DNA of 38,056 nt from an uncultured bacterium. GTDB lineage: Bacteria; Bacteroidota; Bacteroidia; Chitinophagales; Chitinophagaceae. Shown here piece by piece: positions 30,701 to 37,697 of the stretch (the stretch's first letter is position 1; each line of letters opens with the position of its first letter). A model generated the notes under the pieces. The model was given only the letters and a program-made list of their open reading frames with translations, was not told the DNA's origin and did not search any database. Location: positions 1-38,056 of the forward strand of contig CAITQQ010000393.1 of assembly GCA_903894575.1 (NCBI GenBank). Reading direction: 5' to 3'. A program made the position numbers and the translations under genes.

Positions 30701-30840
30701 AAATACTTGAACTATTATCTGTTCATGGTCATAAAACATCGGAGCAAATCAAAGATGAGCTGATCAAGGCTGTTGATGAATGGTTGGGTGGTGCGAACAA
30801 TCCTGATGACATTACAATAGTAGTAATAAAACGCAAATAA
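27781..30840 (+). CDS. Beta-propeller-like / Y_Y_Y / TM / SpoIIE-type PP2C phosphatase sensor 2 (paralogue)
   Basis: Signal peptide; propeller-like repeats; FSYWLEGQDQGWGAFTSDSKKEYTNLREGDYTLHVRAMD; TM YAYLAYIMLLGYGVYLF; PP2C with GGDYYDF, GDATGHG, LSDGLPEA, NPDDITI. C-terminus nearly collinear with sensor 1. Confidence 0.93.
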   Translation: MKKAHIILLIISICCRNVAIAQINPMETGNYFIKNYSRDFLNGRGVNWTVAQDTNGIVLVGNHLNGIALYDGKRVKKINLKGLPYGEEGRKIRTDSKGNIYLASNFNFGYLKKNYADQYEYVSLSNSLAEKDKVSSRVWSSAILKDTIFFQTDSAVYKYRDNKLLKVWHFNPSIHILHKVGNRVFVRQWGVGLLELLGNEFRLINGSALWANNRVESMYQLDNGNILMASRNIGFWLLKKDGSFEKTKTPQLDKLIIEGEVYLSNTVLSNGLIAVGTFKYGLILIDQNLELKRIVNTSIGLGSNYVADIFEDRTNDIWVASNGASVITTDPSLTYFTTTNGLFGAVGGMLRMGGRFFVKTGTDLYELIPPKDNFGSVGFKPQGVDESGSDLSLFDDMLITTNNYNIKYTKASKTSIIKTQYYTSASRQSKLNKKLLFSSGKGLTLHEYDKGRWNEKTIPNNIQTYISGFAEPEPGFLILNTTNGPVSYKYSVDGTGSFDEMVVDKRFGKNKAIRFFQAGTSKYYGYDSSYHFYAVNFKSNRLTYAGWSLDSLVKDGVFSITYNSESGANWFYTLNGLYTLNIGEKNQPSITKFPFEKVNMSELSARIFAEGKGDNEVVWLGSQDEKLFRYIPSLALKKKNSTFRALITAVYFQDSAIALRNQEIPFRQNQLTFEVAYPVFGNEEKILFSYWLEGQDQGWGAFTSDSKKEYTNLREGDYTLHVRAMDASGLIAQQNTMSFTILPPWYRTWYAYLAYIMLLGYGVYLFGKYQSRKTRLKAENERRSDELRAARDFQQSMLPKNIPTRSDLDISTFLRSSTEIGGDYYDFFEEDNGDIYVVCGDATGHGIISGMMVSIAKAGLNGISVDFPNKILGQLNRVVKKVDLGTMRMSLNILQVSSDKVLMSSAAMPPIYHYAAATGKVEEIQMVGLPLGGLRKEEFELQERVFAIGDAFVLLSDGLPEAPNKQGDLFNYDKILELLSVHGHKTSEQIKDELIKAVDEWLGGANNPDDITIVVIKRK

Positions 30841-30857
30841 AAATTAAACAATAAAAA

Positions 30858-31274
30858 ATGAAAAAGCCCTCCGTTGAACTTAGGTTGCCCATTCTTCCGA
30901 ACATGGAATTGATTGCAACCCAAACAGCCGAAGTAATTTCAAGGCACATGAATCTTACCGAAGATCAAGGTGCAGAGATTAGTATGGCACTGATAGAAGC
31001 TTGCATTAATGCATTCGAACACTCAAGAGCCGAGAACAATGTTTTTATTAACTTTTTAATTGAAGATGATTCTTTGGTTATTAAGGTAATTGATCAGGGC
31101 GTTGGTTTCGACAAAACAAAAGTTGAGATTCCTAAAATTGAAAATAAAATTGGGAAGAATGAAAGAAAAAGAGGATGGGGCCTACAGCTTATCCAGGAGT
31201 TAATGGATTCTGTTGAATTTGAGTCTAATGAAGAAGGCACAACGGTTACAATGAAAAAAAATATAAAAAACTAA
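30858..31274 (+). CDS. RsbW/SpoIIAB-like serine kinase (anti-sigma-factor-type HATPase)
   Basis: N-box EACINAFEHS, G1 VIDQGVGFD, G2 RGWGLQLIQELMD: GHKL ATPase of RsbW type. Confidence 0.92.
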   Translation: MKKPSVELRLPILPNMELIATQTAEVISRHMNLTEDQGAEISMALIEACINAFEHSRAENNVFINFLIEDDSLVIKVIDQGVGFDKTKVEIPKIENKIGKNERKRGWGLQLIQELMDSVEFESNEEGTTVTMKKNIKN

Positions 31275-31283
31275 AATAAATTT

Positions 31284-31625
31284 ATGAGCGACTTTATCAC
31301 GAATGTAAAAGAGAGTAATTCTATTGTAATCATTGAGACCAATGGCTATTTAAACAATGTAGGCGGAGAAGCCGTATCAACATTGGTTTATGAGAAAATG
31401 GCGCAAGGCCATACCAAGTTCTTAATTAATATGGCTGGTACTAAAATTGTAAATAGTATAGGCGTTTCAATATTGATTGAGATTATTGAAAAGCTGCAAG
31501 AAGTTAATGGTAAAATAGGGTATTATAATTTAGCTCCAATTGTTGCTAAAACATTTAATATAATGGGATTGACTAAATATTCAACTGTTCATGAAACAGA
31601 AGAAGCAGCAGTAAATGAATTGTAA
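31284..31625 (+). CDS. STAS-domain anti-sigma-factor-antagonist-like protein (RsbV/SpoIIAA-like)
   Basis: KFLINMAGTKIVNSIGVSILIEIIEKLQEVNGKIGYYNLAPIVAKTFNIMGLTKYSTVHETEEAAV. Ser58 aligns with the phospho-acceptor Ser of SpoIIAA/RsbV. Confidence 0.92.
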   Translation: MSDFITNVKESNSIVIIETNGYLNNVGGEAVSTLVYEKMAQGHTKFLINMAGTKIVNSIGVSILIEIIEKLQEVNGKIGYYNLAPIVAKTFNIMGLTKYSTVHETEEAAVNEL

Positions 31626-33742
31626 TGGCTTCTGATTTCAAGATCAACGATCTTCAATTAAAGTATCTTGAATTAGAGACCTTATTGGATATAACCCATG
31701 AGCTAAACTCATTTGATCAAATTCCCGTTTTACTACAAGAAGTTTTGATAAAATCATGTGGGGTGTTGAATGCAAGCTCTGGTTTAATTCTGATTGAAGA
31801 TGATAATTCAGATATCTTGCATATTGGCGCTCATTTCAACATTGATATTTCTGTTTTAAAAGGCTTGATTTTTAACAAACGGAAGGGTATGATTAGTGAA
31901 ATCAACCAATCCAGAACGGCCCTTAATATTATAATTGAGGATGATTCATTTTTATCTAAAACACATTGCAAACATGGATTAATTGCACCGTTTTTAGATA
32001 AGAAGAATTTGGTTGGCGCGATCATTTTATTTGATAAAGAATCAAGAAAAGGCCTTTCCTCTTTTCTTGATTCTGATGCTAATATGTTATCTGCAATTGC
32101 AACACAGGCTAGCGTTGCATATAATAATATTAAATTGATTGAAAATATCAAAGAAGCTAAAACCTTCAATGATAATGTCATGCAATCTATTGTTACTGGT
32201 GTGTTTACTACTAATTTGATGGGTGAGATCAATCAAATTAATAGGGCTGCAAGCGCAATAATTAATCTTGATAAAGAAAGTGTTTTAGGAAACCACTTTG
32301 AATATGTTTTAGGCTCTAACCAACTTATAACCCAATTAATTGCCAAATGTGAGTTAGAGTCAGTTACGATTGCAGAAAGTCAAATTTTATTAGTCTGCAA
32401 CGGGAAGTCTACTATGGTTAATATTTCTGTTTCGCCATTGATCAACGATTTGAATCAACCCATTGGTTCGGTCGTTGCAATGGAGGATTTATCTAATTTA
32501 GATAAGCTGAAATCCACATTTAAGAAATACGTATCTAAGCAAATTGTTGATCAGATATTAGAAAATGAAGACCATCTCAATTTGGGAGGACAGGAACTTG
32601 AGGTAACTACACTTTTTAGTGATATAAGGGGCTTTACCTCAATGAGTGAAAAAATGAGCCCCAAGGACGTGGTTGATTCCCTGAATGAATATTTTGATAA
32701 GATGATTGAGGTTGTTTTCAAGTATAATGGGACACTTGACAAGATCATCGGAGATGCCTTAATGGTAATTTATGGAGCGCCAATTGGTTCTGACGATGAT
32801 GCAGAAAGAGCATTGTTGACGGCAATAGAAATGCAGCAAAAACTCGAAGAACTTAATATGGTTCGAATGACCAGGGGCCAGTCTCCAATTGAAATTGGAA
32901 TTGGTCTTAATACGGGAAAAGTGATTTCTGGAAATATCGGATCTAAAGTTCAGATGAACTATACTGTTATTGGTGATGCAGTAAATCTTTCATCAAGATT
33001 ATGCTCTTTTGCAAAAGCGGGACAAATAATTGTTTCAGAGTCTGTATTTTCTGCTGTCAAAAATAAGTCAAGTTTTGCTTTTCGCAAATTGACTCCTATT
33101 CGGGTAAAGGGAAAAGAGGAGTCTGTCAATGTATTTGATGTAACCTATTTTAAGAATGACTTTTTCGGTTCTATAGATGAAAAATACACCAAAATAGAAG
33201 CGTTTCTGATCAGCAATCTTCCTGCCCATTTGGTTTACCATAGCATTGATCATGTGCGTGATGTTGTTGAAAAAAGCGAATTGTATGGGCAACAAGAAAA
33301 TTTGTCTGAACACAAAATGCATTTGTTAAAAACAGCAGCCTGGTTGCATGACATTGGATATATATGGGATGAAAAATCTCATGAAGAAAGGGGCTGTCAA
33401 TTTGCAAAAGAGTTTCTGCCAACTTGGGGATTTGCTCCAGACGAAATTGATGCTATCTGTGAAATGATTATGGCAACTCGAATTCCACAGTCGCCGAGCA
33501 ATCTTATGCAGGAAATTTTATGTGATGCTGATCTTGACTATTTGGGAAGAGATGATTACTTTATTATAAGCCAAAGACTTTTAGATGAATTAAAAAACTC
33601 AAGAGATCTGACGCCAACAGAGTGGAAAAAAATCCAATTGGATTTTTTCAATAAGCATCAATATTTTACCGATTCCGCTAAATCGATGAGATCAAAAGGA
33701 AAACAAATAAACGCAGAAAAAATAACCAATAAAACTAAATAA
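31625..33742 (+). CDS. GAF-PAS-class III adenylate/guanylate cyclase-HD domain protein
   Basis: GAF-like N-terminus, PAS-like FNDNVMQSIVTGVFTTNLMGEINQINRAA, cyclase TTLFSDIRGFTSMSEKMSP...GTLDKIIGDALMVIYGAP...NYTVIGDAVNLSSRL, HD domain YHSIDHVRDV...AAWLHDIGY...CDADLDYLG. Confidence 0.93.
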   Translation: MASDFKINDLQLKYLELETLLDITHELNSFDQIPVLLQEVLIKSCGVLNASSGLILIEDDNSDILHIGAHFNIDISVLKGLIFNKRKGMISEINQSRTALNIIIEDDSFLSKTHCKHGLIAPFLDKKNLVGAIILFDKESRKGLSSFLDSDANMLSAIATQASVAYNNIKLIENIKEAKTFNDNVMQSIVTGVFTTNLMGEINQINRAASAIINLDKESVLGNHFEYVLGSNQLITQLIAKCELESVTIAESQILLVCNGKSTMVNISVSPLINDLNQPIGSVVAMEDLSNLDKLKSTFKKYVSKQIVDQILENEDHLNLGGQELEVTTLFSDIRGFTSMSEKMSPKDVVDSLNEYFDKMIEVVFKYNGTLDKIIGDALMVIYGAPIGSDDDAERALLTAIEMQQKLEELNMVRMTRGQSPIEIGIGLNTGKVISGNIGSKVQMNYTVIGDAVNLSSRLCSFAKAGQIIVSESVFSAVKNKSSFAFRKLTPIRVKGKEESVNVFDVTYFKNDFFGSIDEKYTKIEAFLISNLPAHLVYHSIDHVRDVVEKSELYGQQENLSEHKMHLLKTAAWLHDIGYIWDEKSHEERGCQFAKEFLPTWGFAPDEIDAICEMIMATRIPQSPSNLMQEILCDADLDYLGRDDYFIISQRLLDELKNSRDLTPTEWKKIQLDFFNKHQYFTDSAKSMRSKGKQINAEKITNKTK

Positions 33743-33743
33743 C

Positions 33744-34406
33744 ATGGGAGAAGCAAGGCACGACAAATCAAAGATGCATTATCAGTTAGACAGAATATCT
33801 TTTTTTAGTGACGGCGTTTTTGCCATCGCCATCACATTGCTTGTTATAGAATTTAAGGTACCTGTAATTCAGCATGCTACCGATGGTTTACTTTGGGATT
33901 CACTTGCACACATGGGATGGAAACTACTCGGTTTTGTAATCAGCTTTTTTATTGTGGGCTATTATTGGTCGGTTCACCATAGAATTTTTGGTTATGTGAA
34001 CGACTATACTTCAAGATTAATCTGGCTTAATTTGCTTTTTTTATTTTCAGTAGTATTGCTGCCTTTTAGTTCTGGCTTGTTGGGTGAATATTCGTCAGAA
34101 TTAGAACTACATATTCCATATGGCATCTATGTGATGAATATTGTTTTGACTGCCATCATGAATGTTGTTTTATGGCTCTACATTAGCAACCCTAGCAAGA
34201 AATTATTGACACATGAAATTTCACCAGAAAGAATCCGGCTTGGTTTGTATTTTACTTTTATTGTGCCATCCATGTTTTTACTATCATTTTTGATGTCATT
34301 GAAATTCCCAATTGTCGGAAGATTGATACCTGCATTTATTCCTTTGATATTGAAATATGGACTGAATGGCTTGGCCAAACGTGCTTTAGAAAAAGAGAAT
34401 AAATAG
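33744..34406 (+). CDS. TMEM175-like (DUF1211) membrane protein / putative potassium channel
   Basis: RISFFSDGVFAIAITLLVIEFKVP matches the FSDGVFAIA(I/M)TLL TM1 signature; six hydrophobic segments. Confidence 0.88.
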   Translation: MGEARHDKSKMHYQLDRISFFSDGVFAIAITLLVIEFKVPVIQHATDGLLWDSLAHMGWKLLGFVISFFIVGYYWSVHHRIFGYVNDYTSRLIWLNLLFLFSVVLLPFSSGLLGEYSSELELHIPYGIYVMNIVLTAIMNVVLWLYISNPSKKLLTHEISPERIRLGLYFTFIVPSMFLLSFLMSLKFPIVGRLIPAFIPLILKYGLNGLAKRALEKENK

Positions 34407-34445
34407 TTTTCTTTTCAAATTGAATTGCGTTTGGCGGGGTTGAAT

Positions 34446-34477
34446 AAGCATTGTATCAAGCGGTAAATACAATGCTT
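34446..34477. terminator. Inverted repeat between convergent genes, overlapping the GH95 stop
   Basis: AAGCATTGTAT-caagcggtaa-ATACAATGCTT, perfect 11-bp stem with 10-nt loop; no clear T-tract. Confidence 0.4.
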
Positions 34478-36735
34478 GTTCCTGCTCCCATTTGAATGGT
34501 GGTATAGCCTTTGTCTTGGCGTAGTATCTTGGCTGCACCGCTCGTTTTATGTTTAAACCCTCTGGTATCTAATTTTAGTTTCACTGTTCCACCTTTCTCC
34601 GAGGTTATCGTAACGGTTTTGGTCAAACCATTTTGCCTTACCGCGCTTACAAGACACGCGCCTTCGGCGCGGAGCGTCTGAAACGAAACATCTTTCCAAC
34701 CATCCGGCAAGGCAGGAAATATCTCAATGTATCCTGAGTGTGATTGCATCAACATTTCCTGCACGCCCGCGGCAAATGCGAAATTCCCTTCCAGGGTAAA
34801 TGGTCGATAGGTCATGCTGGAATATCCTGATATGGTCTGATCGCCATTGACGTGGAAACCATTGACCGAACAAAAAGCCTTCGCAAAAATTTGTAAAGCT
34901 TTTGCTGCCCCATCGCCATCTTTGGCCCTGGCTTTGAGATTGGAAAGCCAGGCATAAGAATATCCACACCATCCAGCGGGCCCAATGCTATCGAGTTGAC
35001 GAAGTGATTGGTTAATGATGTCTTTTTCTTTCTCCCCGTTTTCGGGTTTGATGAGCCCCAATGGATGAATGGACATGAGGTGTGAAAAATGCCTGTGAGA
35101 TGCTGTATAGCCCAGTCCTGGAGCGATGTTCAGCCCATTGGTTTCCGAAACTGAAAGGGCCGAAAACTGGCGCATGATGGAATCCCAATGGGCAGCCATT
35201 TTTTTCAAACCCAGTACAAGGGCAAGCTCTTTAGCTGCCTTGAAGTTGAAGATCATCAGTGAAAGGTCGTAGTTGGTGTTTTGGGGGAACCAAGCAGAAA
35301 GGCTGTTGTTGTTGATTTCCGGGCTGGAGCTAATCGGCAGTTTTCTGAAACCATTCTTGTCGATGACTGTCAGCTTTTCAAGGTAAGTGGCGGCCGCAGC
35401 AATCCAGGGGTATGCGCGTTCTTTTAAAAAAGCTCTGTCCATGCTGTACCGCCATTGCAGGTAATAATGGTGCGATAACCAGGACGAAACCGTTGGCGAA
35501 AGTGCATATTGAATCCAGCCCCCCATTTCGGTACCTTCCAGTGTAGTGACTCCGGGAACATTCAAACCATCCACGCCAAAATACAATTGGGTATATCGCT
35601 TGTAGTTTTCCTTGTTTTGGTCCAGGTGGTCAAGGTATCCGATGCCTTCTTCCAAATGATTTCCACTGTATGAAGGCCAATAGCTCAATTGGGTATTCAG
35701 GTCGTGGTGGTAATCTCCTTTCCATGGTGGAATCCTTCCGTTGTCTGCCGTCCAGATGGCCTGAAGGGAAATGGGGGGAGCATCTTTTCGCGCAGTGGAT
35801 CCAAACTTGTATTGCTCCCAGTACCATTGTTTTTCGATCAGCGGATCCGGCACCCGAATGGCGGATTTGCTCCAATAATTTGCCCACCAAAGCATATGCG
35901 TTGAATGGTCTTTGCCAAATCCGGAGGAAAGGTGATTTTTCAACAGGATGCTGTCTGGCTGAGGAAGCTTGAATTTTTCATTTGAGCTTGAAATGGTCCA
36001 GACGCCTTCGATGGTTTTTGCATCCAACTGCTTCCATTCAAGGCGAACGGTGTAGCGAAAGCCACCCCAACCTTCTTGTTGATAGACGATGGAATTGATG
36101 GTTTTTTTGATAACGCCTTGTTTGTATCCCAACCTCGACAAATCATCACCCTTGACCGGATCACCAGCATTTTTCACAGCACCACTGTATTGGGGTGCAA
36201 CAAGGTTGATATCAAACCCTTGTGGTGTGTTTTCAAACCTGAACCAACCAATGGGTGATGTTGCGTGAACAAAGCTCTTGAGCGTGGTTCCATTTTTCCA
36301 GGTCACAACGGAAGTAGCAGTCTTGAGGTCGACGGTTGCAGCGGATTGTGGTCCCCAGGTATTGATGGGAACCTCGATGGCCGCTCCTGGAATTTTTGAA
36401 GGGGCGGGCTCCCTGTCGTAGGGATGATCAAACAGTTTTTGAACCGTATCATATTGTTTTTTGGCGACTTGTTCCTGCACCCACTTGAAGCTGAATTCAT
36501 CGCGGTGCAGGCCTTTCATCGGCCTCTCGTCCCAAAGGTCTGCCCTGTCAAGCGAAATGCGCAGGTTTCCGTTTTTTTCCCAAATCAATGCGCCCAGCAT
36601 GCCATTGCCGATGGGGAGTGCTTCGTCCCATCGCTTTGCCAGTGTGTCAAATTGCAGGTTGTGTTTTTTTTCCTGGGCCGTTGTTTGAAGGGTTAAGCCG
36701 CAGATGAACAGCAGCACCCAAATGGTTCTTGTCAT
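34456..36735 (-). CDS. Secreted glycoside hydrolase, GH95-like (alpha-L-fucosidase family fold)
   Basis: Signal peptide MTRTIWVLLFICGLTLQTTAQ; LQFDTLAKRWDEALPIGNGMLGALIWE; LQAIWTADNGRIPPWKGDYHHDLNTQLSYWPSYSGNHLEEG; SSPEIN; HRHFSHLMSIHPLGLI. Confidence 0.85.
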   Translation of the reverse strand: MTRTIWVLLFICGLTLQTTAQEKKHNLQFDTLAKRWDEALPIGNGMLGALIWEKNGNLRISLDRADLWDERPMKGLHRDEFSFKWVQEQVAKKQYDTVQKLFDHPYDREPAPSKIPGAAIEVPINTWGPQSAATVDLKTATSVVTWKNGTTLKSFVHATSPIGWFRFENTPQGFDINLVAPQYSGAVKNAGDPVKGDDLSRLGYKQGVIKKTINSIVYQQEGWGGFRYTVRLEWKQLDAKTIEGVWTISSSNEKFKLPQPDSILLKNHLSSGFGKDHSTHMLWWANYWSKSAIRVPDPLIEKQWYWEQYKFGSTARKDAPPISLQAIWTADNGRIPPWKGDYHHDLNTQLSYWPSYSGNHLEEGIGYLDHLDQNKENYKRYTQLYFGVDGLNVPGVTTLEGTEMGGWIQYALSPTVSSWLSHHYYLQWRYSMDRAFLKERAYPWIAAAATYLEKLTVIDKNGFRKLPISSSPEINNNSLSAWFPQNTNYDLSLMIFNFKAAKELALVLGLKKMAAHWDSIMRQFSALSVSETNGLNIAPGLGYTASHRHFSHLMSIHPLGLIKPENGEKEKDIINQSLRQLDSIGPAGWCGYSYAWLSNLKARAKDGDGAAKALQIFAKAFCSVNGFHVNGDQTISGYSSMTYRPFTLEGNFAFAAGVQEMLMQSHSGYIEIFPALPDGWKDVSFQTLRAEGACLVSAVRQNGLTKTVTITSEKGGTVKLKLDTRGFKHKTSGAAKILRQDKGYTTIQMGAGTSIVFTA

Positions 36736-36816
36736 GTAGGTTAAGGTAAGAAAAAGCCTTTGATCTGCCATTGGCGTCTACTTATAGAAAACAAAAAAGT
36801 TATTTCATTCATTGAA

Positions 36817-37125
36817 CTACATTTCAATGGGCAACTTATTGATGGTTACATTAAAGTGAATATCAGCTTTCAGTGCTTGAAAAATTCTCATGATGGTTCC
36901 TATTGTTGCACTGTTAGCGCTGTTTTCAAGTTTTGAAATCCTGCTCTTTTGTATACCCGCTAGTGTTGCAAGCTGCTCTTGCGTAAGCTTTCGCTTTTTC
37001 CTGGCTGATTTGATCATGGAACCCAATAGATCCATTTCAAGTTTGTAGTCAAAACGTTGTCTTTCTCTGGTACCTTTTTTCCCTACAAAATCATCAATCA
37101 TTTCATTCAGACTATACGTTTTCAT
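36817..37125 (-). CDS. higA: HigA-like XRE-family antitoxin
   Basis: HTH KKRKLTQEQLATLAGIQKSRISKLENSANSATIGTIMRIFQAL; directly downstream of a RelE-like toxin. Confidence 0.85.
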   Translation of the reverse strand: MKTYSLNEMIDDFVGKKGTRERQRFDYKLEMDLLGSMIKSARKKRKLTQEQLATLAGIQKSRISKLENSANSATIGTIMRIFQALKADIHFNVTINKLPIEM

Positions 37126-37126
37126 C

Positions 37127-37432
37127 TCAGAATCTTTTTTCTTCGAAATACTTTTTCCGGATATTTTCTGCTTTGATGAATTCATCTTTTGGTATTTTAT
37201 CAGTCTTTTTAATAAAGCCTATGGCAACGACTACAAGTGATTCTTTTGTATTAACATTGTCCCAAAACGACAATAATCGAATCTGGGCTCCCAAGTATCT
37301 GATTCTGAACTCCCATATATCACCATTTAATTTTTTGAATAATTTAGGATCATGTTTCAATTCTGCTTTTGCAATAACGAACAGAATTTTATTTGCTGTT
37401 CGTCGATCCAGTTGATGCATAAACCGTTTCAC
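37127..37432 (-). CDS. higB: HigB/RelE-family toxin
   Basis: KLNGDIWEFRIRYLGAQIRLLSFWDN...VVVAIGFIKKTDKIPKDEFIKAENIRKKYF is typical of phage-derived Gp49-like/HigB toxins. Confidence 0.88.
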   Translation of the reverse strand: MKRFMHQLDRRTANKILFVIAKAELKHDPKLFKKLNGDIWEFRIRYLGAQIRLLSFWDNVNTKESLVVVAIGFIKKTDKIPKDEFIKAENIRKKYFEEKRF

Positions 37433-37489
37433 ACCCTCAAGAAATAGTACATTGTAATATTTCAGCCCTCAAGTTTAAAGTTAAATAAA

Positions 37490-37507
37490 GTTTCAATATA
37501 TTGAAAC
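37490..37507. promoter_or_regulatory. Palindromic operator candidate upstream of higBA
   Basis: GTTTCAATATATTGAAAC, perfect 18-bp palindrome, followed by a further half-site (ATTTCAATATAAA). Confidence 0.6.
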
Positions 37508-37697
37508 AACAATTTCAATATAAATTATTCACCAAACTTCAATTAACCTGATGATTGTTTAAAGTGAAAACAACCAAAATCTCATGGTATTTTACTGCAA
37601 AAATGCCGTGTTTTAAACGTGCTTAAAATGAATTTCACTTATTACCCATTATCACTAACAGCATAATTCAGGAAGAAGCAACTATTCGTCTAGAACA

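Noticed and set aside
34446-34477. Inverted repeat as a regulatory RNA or a strong intrinsic terminator
   Set aside because: Stem is perfect but lacks a T-tract on either side; kept only as a low-confidence terminator-like feature between convergent genes.
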